A DNA stretch of 64,000 nt from Bacillus pinisoli (GTDB lineage: Bacteria; Bacillota; Bacilli; Bacillales; SA4). Numbering within the stretch: the stretch's first letter is position 1; each line of letters starts with the position of its first letter. A program made the translations under genes and the position numbers. Shown piece by piece: positions 29,095 through 38,160 of this stretch. The notes under the pieces were generated by a model, which was given only the letters and a program-made list of their open reading frames with translations, ran no database searches and was not told the origin of the DNA. The stretch is from positions 124,001 to 188,000 of the forward strand of contig NZ_JAJQKI010000005.1 of assembly GCF_023036475.1 (NCBI RefSeq), given 5' to 3'.

Positions 29095-29490
29095 GAGCAA
29101 GTGACTTACGCATTCGTTGCGTTGAAACACTATAAATTTTTCGGCCCTTCATGAAATCATTTCATTCTATGGCTTCTGCTAACTTCTTGAGACTAACCGT
29201 TTTCCGACTGTACTCACTGTACATCCGCAAGATCTACCAGGGTAATACAACTTTCTTCCCTCTTTTACTTGTCTGATTTCCTCTATAGAGTTAGGCACGC
29301 CTTTTGGACTTCGACTTGTTGTGGAGTCTTATATCTTTACAGAGACTTAGTATCAGATTTCTGTTCGTCGAGCCAAGATTTTATTCCATGCTTCCTCCAT
29401 CCCTTACCTCACTATAAGCACCTTGCGCTTCCTTAGTGGTTGGTCGATGTATACCCCCACAGTGGACTTTCACCACGTAGATAGTTGCAA
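29095..29490 (-). mobile_element. Probable group II intron 5' ribozyme remnant
   Basis: Read on the minus strand from about 29490, this 400-base non-coding stretch has the look of the 5' half of a bacterial group II intron: GCAACTATCTACGTGGTGAA AGTCCAC near the 5' end, CCACTAAGGAAGC, GGATGGAGGAAGC, GTCGAAGTCC, CCCTGGTAGATCTTGCG, TCAAGAAGTTAGCAGAAGCC and GAAGGGCCGAA, the last of which commonly lies just before the intron-encoded reverse transcriptase. No reverse transcriptase and no domain V hairpin follow, since the lytR2 terminator comes next. It should therefore be an inactive fragment. The identification rests on remembered motif patterns. Confidence 0.6.
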
Positions 29491-29666
29491 AAAAAAACAG
29501 ATTTCATCACCTACCCTGAAATCCAAGAGTCTTTTCAATAACAATTTAGCTTCAACTTTCCTTAAATCAAATAACGGAAAGTCTCAGTTGCTATTATAAA
29601 TTTTGTACAAAACTATAATTCCCCATTATTTTCAACATAAAATAACAATATTTTCTTCCATTCCAT

Positions 29667-29683
29667 CTTAATATAATATTAAG
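29667..29683 (+). promoter_or_regulatory. Near-palindrome overlapping a TATAAT box before the 95-residue gene
   Basis: CTTAATATAATATTAAG is a 17-bp palindrome with only the central base unpaired, and it contains TATAAT. It lies 12 bases before the ribosome site and may be a promoter overlapped by an operator. Confidence 0.4.
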
Positions 29684-29710
29684 CTCAAAACTTAAAGGAG
29701 GGTGATGAAA

Positions 29711-29998
29711 ATGTTACAAAAAAAGGGATTATGTATAAGGGATAATACAGTTCTGAAGGAAACATTGAAGATTGCTTTAGAAGTAACTACTACTGATTTA
29801 AGCTTAGTGCAAATAGAGTTGCTAAAAAGGCTTGCAAATAGAATCTCATTGGATTCTGAACTTCAAATAACCATGGAAGAAGTAAATAATTTAAAAATAT
29901 GTTTAAACATTTTTAAGACGAGTAGAACATGGTATTGGTTAAGAGAAGATTTTAAAATTGGAATTAATGACTCTTTATATTTTCTTAGTAAATATTAA
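29711..29998 (+). CDS. Small protein of unknown function
   Basis: 95 residues from the ATG at 29711, with AAAGGAGGG at ideal distance; GTG and ATG codons closer to the site are less likely. The protein is soluble, helical and rich in Leu, Ile, Lys and Thr. The central LVQIELLKRLANRISLDSEL looks like an amphipathic helix. The C-terminal half holds TSRTWYWLREDFKIG. I do not recognise the family. It is isolated between the intron remnant and a convergent 48-residue gene, with a shared hairpin at 30011-30038. Confidence 0.65.
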   Translation: MLQKKGLCIRDNTVLKETLKIALEVTTTDLSLVQIELLKRLANRISLDSELQITMEEVNNLKICLNIFKTSRTWYWLREDFKIGINDSLYFLSKY

Positions 29999-30010
29999 TA
30001 AATAGATAAA

Positions 30011-30038
30011 AAGGAAGTATGGAATTACATACTTCCTT
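30011..30038. terminator. Shared terminator hairpin between two small convergent genes
   Basis: AAGGAAGTATG and CATACTTCCTT form a perfect 11-bp stem. On the minus strand it is followed by TTTTTATC, so it mainly serves the 48-residue gene. Confidence 0.75.
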
Positions 30039-30065
30039 CTACACTATCATAATTGATTAAAAGTT

Positions 30066-30212
30066 TTATGACTTTTTTATTTCTGCTAATCGATTAGATA
30101 TAGTTTCGTTTAGTATCAGTTCTATTTCATTCAATTGCTTTATATTTGCATCCTGCTTTATATAACGAATAGTTTTTTTTATAGTTTTAGGAAGCTCGTC
30201 AAATCTCTTCAT
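30066..30212 (-). CDS. 48-residue small protein, paralogue of the one at 52540
   Basis: An open frame of 48 codons starting with ATG, with GGAGATAACTT directly before it. The sequence MKRFDELPKTIKKTIRYIKQ and the rest is basic, helical and without a membrane segment. It aligns without gaps to the 48-residue protein at 52540-52686: both have LPKTIKKT(I/L)RYI.QD, then a QL motif, an asparagine and a Glu-rich basic C-terminus. The conserved length and pattern support a real gene family. Function unknown; DNA or protein binding is possible but not shown. Confidence 0.7.
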   Translation of the reverse strand: MKRFDELPKTIKKTIRYIKQDANIKQLNEIELILNETISNRLAEIKKS

Positions 30213-30288
30213 AAGTTATCTCCATATCATGCTTTTTAAGAAAAAACGAAAATAAAAAAATTCTTAAATGGCACTCCATCTCCCTAAT

Positions 30289-31425
30289 TCAAAAATCCGA
30301 AGGGCGTTCGTCTCTAAAACCAAAATGATAAAGAATTGCTTCAACGATTCTTCTTGATGCATGCCCATCTCCATAAGGATTTGAAGCCTTAGACATTGTT
30401 GAATAGACATCCTCTTCTGTCAACAATTCTTTTGTCAAGTTATAGATTGTTTCTTCGTCTGTTCCAGCTAACTTTAGAGTACCTGCCTCAATACCTTCTG
30501 GACGCTCAGTTGTATCACGTAAAACTAATACTGGCTTCCCAAGTGAAGGAGCCTCTTCTTGAACTCCGCCAGAGTCTGTAAGGATAATATGGGCTCTCGA
30601 CGCAAAGTTATGGAAATCAATAACATCTAATGGATTAATAAGGTGAATTCGTGAGTGATTACCTAAAATAGTTGCTGCTGCTTCTTGGACAACTGGATTT
30701 AAGTGAACTGGATAGACCACTTGGACATCTTGATGCTCATCAACAATTTTTCTTATTGCTTTAAACATGTTTTCCATTGGTGTCCCTAAGTTTTCACGTC
30801 TATGGGCAGTTAGAAGAATCATTCGATCATTTTCTAACTTTTCAAGAATCTCATGAGTATACTCTTCTTTTACAGTCGTTTTAAGTGCATCAATTGCAGT
30901 ATTACCAGTTATAAAAATATCGTTTTTATTTTTGTTCTCCGTTTCAAGATTAAGAGCTGATTTACTAGTGGGTGCAAAATGTAAATCTGATAGAACTCCT
31001 GTCAACTGACGATTCATTTCTTCTGGAAAAGGTGAATATTTATCCCATGTACGAAGTCCAGCTTCTACATGGCCAACCTTGGTTTGATTATAAAAAGATG
31101 CCAATGAAGCTACAAAGGTAGTAGTAGTATCTCCGTGTACTAAAACTATATCAGGCTTTACTTTACTGATTATTTCATTTAATCCCGTTAATACTCTATT
31201 CGTAATATCAACCAAAGTCTGTCTAGACTTCATAATGTTTAAATCATGATCCGGTATAACTTCAAAAATCTCTAAAACTTGATCTAACATTTCTCTATGT
31301 TGTGCAGTAACAGTTACAATAGATTCAATTTCATCTGGGTATTTCTCTAATTCTTTAACTAGTGGTGCCATCTTAATGGCCTCTGGGCGGGTTCCGAATA
31401 CAGTCATTACTTTTATTTTACTCAA
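30289..31425 (-). CDS. mnaA: UDP-N-acetylglucosamine 2-epimerase (non-hydrolysing)
   Basis: 378 residues. It interconverts UDP-GlcNAc and UDP-ManNAc, supplying TagA (ManNAc for SCWP) and the WecC dehydrogenase just upstream. The start codon is TTG with AAAGGAGG seven bases before. Motifs: FGTRPEAIKMAPLV, the HGD at 97-99, HVEAGLRTWD, FPEEMNRQL, LTAHRREN with H208, and DSGGVQEEAPSLGKPVLVLR. It is the last gene of the large minus-strand glycan cluster, 90 bases downstream of tagH. A gutted paralogue lies at 20756-21447, so this may be the only working copy in the window. Confidence 0.97.
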   Translation of the reverse strand: MSKIKVMTVFGTRPEAIKMAPLVKELEKYPDEIESIVTVTAQHREMLDQVLEIFEVIPDHDLNIMKSRQTLVDITNRVLTGLNEIISKVKPDIVLVHGDTTTTFVASLASFYNQTKVGHVEAGLRTWDKYSPFPEEMNRQLTGVLSDLHFAPTSKSALNLETENKNKNDIFITGNTAIDALKTTVKEEYTHEILEKLENDRMILLTAHRRENLGTPMENMFKAIRKIVDEHQDVQVVYPVHLNPVVQEAAATILGNHSRIHLINPLDVIDFHNFASRAHIILTDSGGVQEEAPSLGKPVLVLRDTTERPEGIEAGTLKLAGTDEETIYNLTKELLTEEDVYSTMSKASNPYGDGHASRRIVEAILYHFGFRDERPSDF

Positions 31426-31516
31426 TGAGTGGCCTCCTTTATTTTCAGGGTTATATAGTATTAATTAAGTCAAAATTGCAGTATGTATACTGTATTGTTA
31501 ATCGTTATTTTATATT

Positions 31517-33178
31517 CTACTCAATTTTATTGTTCTCATCATTTTCTTTAAAGATGATCGTGCCTCTATTTTTATCCACCCAGACATCAAACCCTTGAAT
31601 TTTTAAATAATATAAAGATTTATCATCTGATGAAAAGTGAGAGGAAGCTAATATATCATTTAAACGTTCATCATTGCTATCAATTTCATGGACTTTAATT
31701 GCAGTAGAGACGTTTTGATGATTAAAAAGATAAGTTAGGTATTCTTCTTGATAAAATAAGGTATTATTTCCTTCCTTATCTTTTTCTTCTGCTGTTAATC
31801 CTCTAAGCTGTCCCTTGATTGCCTCATAGTCAACACCTAAAAAGGCTAATGTATATTGATAGGAATCAACAAAATAATCTGGTAAGAAAGGTAGAAAGGC
31901 ATTTATGGTTATATCTAATGGTTCCATTAAAGGCTTCTTTATTTCTACGTCATCTTCGTTGACATATCCTGTTAATACCTCCCCTACTCTCACCTTGTAA
32001 ACATTACCTTTTTTTTCTTCTAAATATATTGAGGAAGCGAAGGGTAGTGTTTCCCCCTCCACTGTTAGTTCCTCATCTTTAAAGATAACTATAATCTCAT
32101 TTTTAACCATTGCATCTTTTTGTATGATTTCAATTGGAGTGCTTTCTATCTCAATGGATGCAACTTCTTCATCATTTACTACTTCCTCAACCTTTTTTAC
32201 AGTTGGGTTAATGAAGAAATTAGTAATACTATCAAATGGTTTATCAATAAACATAAACAAAATACTCACTATAAAGAATGCAAAGAGTACACTTGCTTGT
32301 AATGTTAAGGATAAGTTTGCTTTTCTCTTTTGCTTTAATTGATTTTTTGTTGCCCTTTTACCATGTAAATGCGCCTCTATCATAGGGGTAGCTGTAACTT
32401 GCGCTTCAATCATTTCGTTTCTATAGTTTTTCTTTTCTTCAGGTTTTATACTACTAAACCATTTTATAAAAGAAGCATACTTTTCTAGCACTAAGTCAGT
32501 TTTATCAAACATTTCTACCTTACCGAAATTGATCCATAGAACTTTGTCAGATATTGATTTTATCTGAGATAAGTTATGACTAATGAAGAATATAGTTTTT
32601 CCCTGTGATTTAAAATCATTAATTTTGTCTATACATTTATCATAAAAGGTTTGATCACCAACAGACAAAGCCTCGTCAACCACAAGTATATCTGGATTTG
32701 TGTGGACACTTATCGCAAACCCTAACCTAGATTTCATTCCACTTGAATAGCTTTTTACTGGTTGATTGATAAAATCTCCAATTTCTGCAAATTCAATAAT
32801 ATCTGCAGTTAATTCGTGGATTTCCTCCATTTTTAAACCATGCATTAAACATTTCACTTTTATATTTTCAATACCTGTTAGCTGATTATTCAAACCAGCG
32901 GATATTGCTACTAGTGATGTTTCTCCGTTTATATCTATTTCACCAGATGTTGGAGGAACAATTTGTGCTAAAAGGTTTGATAGTGTTGACTTTCCAGAAC
33001 CATTCACACCAATGACACCAATTGTTTCTCCTTCATATACATTAAAAGAAACATCTTTTAATGCATAAAAATTCCGTTTATTCTTTTTCATAAAAAACAT
33101 ATCTAATAATTTATCAGAGTTTGTTTTGTATAAGTCATATTTTTTTGTTACAGCTTTAAATGTCACTTTTGGCTTCAT
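31517..33178 (-). CDS. tagH: TagH-like ABC transporter ATP-binding protein with extracellular tail
   Basis: 553 residues. The ABC domain at 1-245 has Walker [10 protein letters not shown], signature YSSGMKSR, Walker [13 protein letters not shown] and the H-loop FFISHN. After a basic linker a single membrane helix at about 290-312 leads to an outside domain of about 240 residues with an SH3-like strand region ([16 protein letters not shown] ... [14 protein letters not shown]). This architecture is that of B. subtilis TagH (527 residues), the energising half of the teichoic acid exporter. With TagG just upstream it should export the undecaprenyl-linked polymer of this locus. Confidence 0.94.
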   Translation of the reverse strand: MKPKVTFKAVTKKYDLYKTNSDKLLDMFFMKKNKRNFYALKDVSFNVYEGETIGVIGVNGSGKSTLSNLLAQIVPPTSGEIDINGETSLVAISAGLNNQLTGIENIKVKCLMHGLKMEEIHELTADIIEFAEIGDFINQPVKSYSSGMKSRLGFAISVHTNPDILVVDEALSVGDQTFYDKCIDKINDFKSQGKTIFFISHNLSQIKSISDKVLWINFGKVEMFDKTDLVLEKYASFIKWFSSIKPEEKKNYRNEMIEAQVTATPMIEAHLHGKRATKNQLKQKRKANLSLTLQASVLFAFFIVSILFMFIDKPFDSITNFFINPTVKKVEEVVNDEEVASIEIESTPIEIIQKDAMVKNEIIVIFKDEELTVEGETLPFASSIYLEEKKGNVYKVRVGEVLTGYVNEDDVEIKKPLMEPLDITINAFLPFLPDYFVDSYQYTLAFLGVDYEAIKGQLRGLTAEEKDKEGNNTLFYQEEYLTYLFNHQNVSTAIKVHEIDSNDERLNDILASSHFSSDDKSLYYLKIQGFDVWVDKNRGTIIFKENDENNKIE

Positions 33179-33199
33179 ACAAATTAAGCCTCCATATAT

Positions 33200-34000
33200 T
33201 TACAAGTAATCGACAAACTTTTTTCTAAAATGGACATGTAAACTAGCCCCTATAAATAAAATGACAAAGTTACAAATCCAGAAATAAAAAGTGTATCTCC
33301 AATCTAAAAAGAACCAACTTTCTCCTAATAACATATATCTATATCCTTCTACTAAATAATACATTGGGTTAAGTTTTAAGATTTTTTCAAGTGTGGGTAA
33401 GTTACTTGGGTCCCACAATATAGGAGTTAGGTATAGCATAATTCTCATAATAGACTGTAATAATAATTGAAAATCGCGTGCAATAATTGATATAGTTGAA
33501 CACAAAAGTGTAATAGCAAAAAGAAAAAAAACTGTGGCAAAGAGGAAATACGGCAATTGCAATAAATAAAATCCAGCAAATACATTATTAAAATACAAGA
33601 CAATGATGACAGCAATTAACATGATAAAAAAATTAAATAGGTTACTTACAATTGTAATCGAAGGTAATATACTTACTGGGAATTTCATTTTTGATACTAG
33701 ATTAACTTTAGCATAGACACTATTCGAGCCTTGGGTAATAGATGGACTGATAAATAAAAAAGGTATCAGTCCAACGATTAACCATATAAAATATGAATCC
33801 CCTTCTACTGCCCTATCTCCCCGTAATCCTAAACCAAAAACGAGCCAGTATACTGTCACTAGAAGTAGCGGATTCAAGAATTGCCAAATTACTCCCAAAT
33901 AATGCATTTGATAGCTACTTTTAATCTCATAAGAAGCTAAACGAAATATTAAACTTAGATTTAATATTTGCTCTTTTACTACTTCAAAGACAAATTTCAT
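33200..34000 (-). CDS. tagG: TagG-like ABC transporter permease
   Basis: 266 residues with six membrane helices, ABC-2 type. The N-terminal amphipathic segment (LIFRLASYEIKSSYQMHYLG) and the ILWDPSNLP loop before the last helices are typical of polysaccharide and teichoic acid exporters. It forms the membrane channel for TagH, whose gene follows after 21 bases. Its ATG overlaps the stop of the dehydrogenase gene (ATGA), so synthesis of the sugar precursor and export are translationally coupled. Confidence 0.94.
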   Translation of the reverse strand: MKFVFEVVKEQILNLSLIFRLASYEIKSSYQMHYLGVIWQFLNPLLLVTVYWLVFGLGLRGDRAVEGDSYFIWLIVGLIPFLFISPSITQGSNSVYAKVNLVSKMKFPVSILPSITIVSNLFNFFIMLIAVIIVLYFNNVFAGFYLLQLPYFLFATVFFLFAITLLCSTISIIARDFQLLLQSIMRIMLYLTPILWDPSNLPTLEKILKLNPMYYLVEGYRYMLLGESWFFLDWRYTFYFWICNFVILFIGASLHVHFRKKFVDYL

Positions 34001-35274
34001 ACAGTAATTGCTTCCTTCTTTAATGCATGATATAGGTTACCAAAGTTTATATACTCAACTTCATTAGAACGATTATTCACTACATCTTTTGTATCAAAAA
34101 TTCTTTTGTTATTCATAGAAGATAGTGCAGCCATATTAATTTCCTTAAACTCATTGTGATCAGTTAAAATAACAATTAAATCACTATTTGAAGTTGCTTT
34201 TTGAAGGTCCTTAATGACAAAATCTTGATCTACATGTGGATCATATGCTCTAATTTCATATTTCCCCTCTGCCTTTAAAATATCCATAATTTCCATTGCT
34301 GGACTTTCACGAATATCATCAACATTTCCTTTATAGGTTAACCCAAATAAGGTAATCGTTTTACCAGCCGATTTTTCCATAAGCTTATTAATATTATCTA
34401 CCACATAATGAGGCATGGATGTATTAATCGATCTTGCTAGATTAATAAGCTGCGCTGTTTCAGGAGCTTTAGCAACAATAAAATATGGGTCAACTGCTAA
34501 ACAATGTCCTCCTACACCAGGACCAGGTGTATGCAGGTTAACTCTTGGGTGTTTATTAGCCATTTTGATTACTTCTAATGAATCAATTTCAAGCTCATTA
34601 CACACTTTAGTCAGTTCATTTGCAAGTGCAATGTTCACGTCTCTAAAAGTATTTTCCATTAATTTAGACATCTCAGCGGTTTTTGCATTCGTTTTTATAA
34701 TTTCACCTTGAACAAACGTACTATAAACTAGTGCACCAGCTTCTGTACATTCTGGTGTAATACCACCTACGATTCTATTATTATGAATTAATTCATGCAG
34801 AATCTGTCCAGGTAGAACACGTTCAGGGCAATGAACTAAAAAGATATCTTTACCTATTTCAAAACCAGCACTCTCTACTAAAGGCTTCACATAGTCATCC
34901 ATAGATCTTGGTGCTATTGTAGACTCCACAATTAATACATTTCCTTTTTTAAGGTGCGGCATAGCTGATTTAACTGCACTTAGAACATAGCTTAAGTCAC
35001 AAGACTTGTGCAAATCATCATTATTTGGTGTTGGAACTGCAATAATAAAAACATCAGCTGGCTCTGGAGTTAAAGAAGCTCTAAAATGTCCACTTTCAAC
35101 TACTTCTGACAGTACTTCTTGCAATCCTGGTTCTTCAATGTGAATTTTTCCAGAGTTTAATGATTCAATAACCTCAGGTCTAATATCTACACCAATAACA
35201 TTCACGTTATGCTTAGCAAACATAACTGAAGTTGGTAATCCGATATATCCTAACCCTATTGTGCAAAGTTTCAT
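33997..35274 (-). CDS. wecC: UDP-N-acetyl-D-mannosamine dehydrogenase
   Basis: 425 residues. The protein oxidises UDP-ManNAc twice to UDP-ManNAcA with NAD. The NAD fold is IGLGYIGLPTSVMFA. The substrate-type motif HCPERVLPGQILHELIHNNR points to ManNAc rather than glucose dehydrogenase. The catalytic cysteine lies in PGPGVGGHCLAVDPYFI, and the C-terminal domain has LTYKGNVDDIRESP. Together with WecB/MnaA (30289-31425) it gives a complete route from UDP-GlcNAc to UDP-ManNAcA. A 100-base gap separates it from the DUF6270 gene upstream, so a promoter could lie there. Confidence 0.93.
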   Translation of the reverse strand: MKLCTIGLGYIGLPTSVMFAKHNVNVIGVDIRPEVIESLNSGKIHIEEPGLQEVLSEVVESGHFRASLTPEPADVFIIAVPTPNNDDLHKSCDLSYVLSAVKSAMPHLKKGNVLIVESTIAPRSMDDYVKPLVESAGFEIGKDIFLVHCPERVLPGQILHELIHNNRIVGGITPECTEAGALVYSTFVQGEIIKTNAKTAEMSKLMENTFRDVNIALANELTKVCNELEIDSLEVIKMANKHPRVNLHTPGPGVGGHCLAVDPYFIVAKAPETAQLINLARSINTSMPHYVVDNINKLMEKSAGKTITLFGLTYKGNVDDIRESPAMEIMDILKAEGKYEIRAYDPHVDQDFVIKDLQKATSNSDLIVILTDHNEFKEINMAALSSMNNKRIFDTKDVVNNRSNEVEYINFGNLYHALKKEAITV

Positions 35275-35376
35275 AAGTAATTTCCCCCCATTTTATAATA
35301 GTCTTTAAAATTATTGATAGATATATAGACATCCTATTATAAGGACTTTTATTTTCTTTTTATCTCTAAAAATTGC

Positions 35377-36102
35377 TTATCCGTTTGTTAATTCATCGAG
35401 TTGTAACAAAAAAGCATGATAATAGACATCTTCAAAGTGGTAAGGAGCTAACCCCCATTTATGTGTTTCAGATGATAGATATCCACCTTCTGACATATCT
35501 ATTACTTTAATAGTTGGCTCAGTTTTTTCGATATATTCATAGTATTGCTTTAGGATCTGATTATGATGTTGTATCTCAGCTATATTTTTAAAAGAATGTT
35601 GTTCTCCATTCCGATTGTAGTAACGTTCTCTCCACAGAGTTTTGTGCAAGACTATTTGTTCTGGCTTATAAGTTTCAAACAATTTCTTAAAGAATGAATC
35701 TGTAGATTTTTTCCACAGAGGGTAAAGCTGCTCGTTTCTTTTAATCTCACTTTTTTTTTGTAAGTCCTTTTCAATCTGAGATCCTACAAACTCATTGGAT
35801 TTTGTAAGGTAACTCTCTCCTGTTTTAATTAAGTTGAAACGCTCATCTATAAGGTCAATAACAATATAATCCGTTTTATTCTCATTCGTATCGTGAAAGA
35901 AGCGTTTGGATATATCATTATATACACAACGCCTTTGAAAATTAGATTCTAACTGAATAGAATCTTCTTTCATATCAAGAGGTGGTGACATTAAGCTAAC
36001 AAAAGATGTTCGAGCAAAGTAATTTTTAATTTCATATTTACCAAAAGTAAATTCGAGTGTATCTCTTGTAGCACAACTACCTAGTATCGTTAAGGATCGC
36101 AT
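35377..36102 (-). CDS. DUF6270 domain protein
   Basis: 241 soluble residues. The start LTILGSCATRDTLEF and the ARTSFVSLMSPP stretch match DUF6270, often found in capsule and glycan clusters. The GSC at the N-terminus and a late GLAPYHFEDVYYHAF resemble the block I nucleophile and block V His of SGNH-type hydrolases or acyltransferases (inference), which would suit a polymer acetyl- or other acyl-modifying enzyme. No signal peptide is present, so it acts inside the cell. It is flanked closely by the C5-epimerase homologue. Confidence 0.8.
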   Translation of the reverse strand: MRSLTILGSCATRDTLEFTFGKYEIKNYFARTSFVSLMSPPLDMKEDSIQLESNFQRRCVYNDISKRFFHDTNENKTDYIVIDLIDERFNLIKTGESYLTKSNEFVGSQIEKDLQKKSEIKRNEQLYPLWKKSTDSFFKKLFETYKPEQIVLHKTLWRERYYNRNGEQHSFKNIAEIQHHNQILKQYYEYIEKTEPTIKVIDMSEGGYLSSETHKWGLAPYHFEDVYYHAFLLQLDELTNG

Positions 36103-36129
36103 GCTATCTACTCCTTAATTTATCCTTGT

Positions 36130-37152
36130 TTAGTTTTCTCTAACTGACTTTCCGTCCATGTACCCTATCCATCTAGTAAGAATTTCTTTAATCTTCGGGT
36201 CTTTTTCGATAGAGTTGATCGCCATCAATTGATGAACATGTGTTGCATGATAGCCCCATCTGGCGACATTAGGGAATGTTCCATCGGAAGTATAATGGGT
36301 TAAGTCATATGCTGTTCGGTTCCCTAAATCATAGAGTGGTAGCATTCGTTTAAGTGTCCGAATCCCTTCAGAATAGTATCGTTTTACTGATTTATTATGA
36401 GTTACCATGGATAAATCATAAAGACCAAATAATGAAAATATAAAGCCATTCAATACATAACTTGCTGGTTCCGTAGGATATTCTTCGTAAAACCAATACT
36501 TATCCTCGAACTTTCTAAAGGTTCCACCTTTTTTTACAGGGATCGTATATAACTTAAATCCTTTCATTGCCGATTTTATATAGATATCTTTGCCCGTCGT
36601 GTGAAAGGCTCGTACAAGTAATGAAATAATTAAGCCCTGTGCTAATGAAGAATGCCAAGGTGATTTCATTACTTGTGTTCGTCCTTTATAATACATGTGT
36701 TCAAACAGCGAAGGCCAACCTCCTTTAGAGGTTTGATTCTTCACGAACCAATCTGATACTTTTAAAAAGATCTCTTTATTGGAAATCTCATTATTTAGAA
36801 CAAATAAAGCATGATGTTGGAGTCCATAATGGGCAATAGTTATTGGATAGTAATGCTTCCCCCACCTGAAGTTATTTATGGGGATCCCATCCTCACCAAA
36901 ATCAACATTCCAGTCTTCTACTCTAATTTTGTCAAAGTTGAGATATATAGTTTGAGGATTATAATCCTTCATCTCTCTTAGTTTCGCGTTCGTGAATTTC
37001 ACCTTATATAAATTAGGTTCTTTTGCCCATGAGCCATACCATTTTAGCTCATTGAAAAGTTCTTCCGCTTCCACATATAACTTTTCTTCGACAAGTTTCC
37101 CCTCTAGTAATCTATTGTTACTATTAAGAATTATCTTTACATCTTTCATCAA
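36130..37152 (-). CDS. D-glucuronyl C5-epimerase family protein
   Basis: 340 residues, no signal peptide. The C-terminal two thirds match the glucuronyl C5-epimerase family (PF06662): NQTSKGGWPSLFEH, then MKSPWHSSLAQGLIISLLVR, YPTEPASYVLNGFIFSLFGL and AYDLTHY near the end, including the tyrosines used by the heparosan enzyme. Family members turn D-glucuronic into L-iduronic acid within a polymer. Here the only uronic acid route seen is to ManNAcA, whose C5 epimer would be L-gulosaminuronic acid, so the substrate is unclear. The first 90 residues are a beta-rich domain I do not recognise. An acting place in the cytoplasm suggests polymer modification before ABC export. Confidence 0.83.
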   Translation of the reverse strand: MMKDVKIILNSNNRLLEGKLVEEKLYVEAEELFNELKWYGSWAKEPNLYKVKFTNAKLREMKDYNPQTIYLNFDKIRVEDWNVDFGEDGIPINNFRWGKHYYPITIAHYGLQHHALFVLNNEISNKEIFLKVSDWFVKNQTSKGGWPSLFEHMYYKGRTQVMKSPWHSSLAQGLIISLLVRAFHTTGKDIYIKSAMKGFKLYTIPVKKGGTFRKFEDKYWFYEEYPTEPASYVLNGFIFSLFGLYDLSMVTHNKSVKRYYSEGIRTLKRMLPLYDLGNRTAYDLTHYTSDGTFPNVARWGYHATHVHQLMAINSIEKDPKIKEILTRWIGYMDGKSVREN

Positions 37153-37192
37153 AGTAATCAGCCCTCGTTAATTTTGTAGTGCCCATTCTCCT

Positions 37193-38146
37193 CTAAAACA
37201 GACTTTTAAACTGTTCACAAACCTTTTCCAGCCCATAATTTTCTTTCGGAAATTCTTTTAATGATTCCACTGTTTTTTTGTTAAATCGTGCTTTTTTAAT
37301 ATATTTTGCAGCATCAGATAGAGAGTCATGAATATATTCACTTGGAAAGATGGTATTAACTCCTTCTCTTCTTAACACCACCGGAAATGCACCGGAGGCC
37401 ATTCCTTCAATTGGGGCCATATGGAAACTTTCATAATCACTAACCGAGAGAACGAATCCGATATTTTGCAACCACTCAGAAACATCTCCCCAACCTTCGA
37501 AATGTACACGATCCTTGTACTTGTCAATGCGTTTGAATGCTTCTTCATAATGGGTTCTTTGCTCAACATCGTTCCAAACCCATCCAAAATCTTTAGGGTG
37601 CTTTCCTTTAATGAATAGTTTGTAACGTTGATCATGTTCTAATAATTCCTCAAAGATATCTAAAGCACGATCAATCCTCTTTAACTTAGGGACAATTCCA
37701 ATAATGCCAATGTTGAATTCAGTATCTTTGTTTTTAGGTTTTTTAAACCGCTCAGTATCTACTGCATTGTAAATGACAGTCATTTTTTCTCTTGGTACCT
37801 TAGCAACTCTATGAAATTCCTCAAATATATAAGGTGAAATCGCAATTAGTTTGTCAATTTTTTCATAGTCGAACATTGATGGATATTTCGTGTTCATCTC
37901 AAAACGATGAAGGCGTACAAAAAGCTCTTGATGTTCTTTTTTATGTTGTTGATACCAAACAACATTTCCTAATCCCCACTCACAGAATAAGATATCTGCC
38001 CAATCAACAATCTCTTTGCTTTTCTGAACGTTATGTGCCTCATGGCCTGTCCATTCATCAATCTTAACTTCAAAGGAATCTTTAAGGGAGTCAATAATGT
38101 GTTGTATGAATTTGAGGTCATGTCCAATGAATGCAATCTTCTTCAT
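37193..38146 (-). CDS. Glycosyltransferase, family 4 type
   Basis: 317 residues from the ATG at 38146, which has GGAGGTGGAG upstream; the longer frame start at 38161 overlaps that site and the previous stop codon. It has a GT-B fold: an N-terminal domain beginning KKIAFIGHDLKFI, the hinge IYNAVDTERF, then IGIIGIVPKLKRIDRALDIF, the acceptor region and the sugar-nucleotide motif FHMAPIEGMASGAFPVV (E-x7-E like). It should transfer a sugar to the growing polymer on the inside of the membrane. Donor and acceptor cannot be told from the sequence. Confidence 0.88.
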   Translation of the reverse strand: MKKIAFIGHDLKFIQHIIDSLKDSFEVKIDEWTGHEAHNVQKSKEIVDWADILFCEWGLGNVVWYQQHKKEHQELFVRLHRFEMNTKYPSMFDYEKIDKLIAISPYIFEEFHRVAKVPREKMTVIYNAVDTERFKKPKNKDTEFNIGIIGIVPKLKRIDRALDIFEELLEHDQRYKLFIKGKHPKDFGWVWNDVEQRTHYEEAFKRIDKYKDRVHFEGWGDVSEWLQNIGFVLSVSDYESFHMAPIEGMASGAFPVVLRREGVNTIFPSEYIHDSLSDAAKYIKKARFNKKTVESLKEFPKENYGLEKVCEQFKSLF

Positions 38147-38160
38147 AATCTCCACCTCCA

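Noticed and set aside
33205..33235. TCGACAAACTTTTT word shared with 44762
   Set aside because: One copy is inside the end of tagG; the match is short and AT-rich and has no wider similarity.
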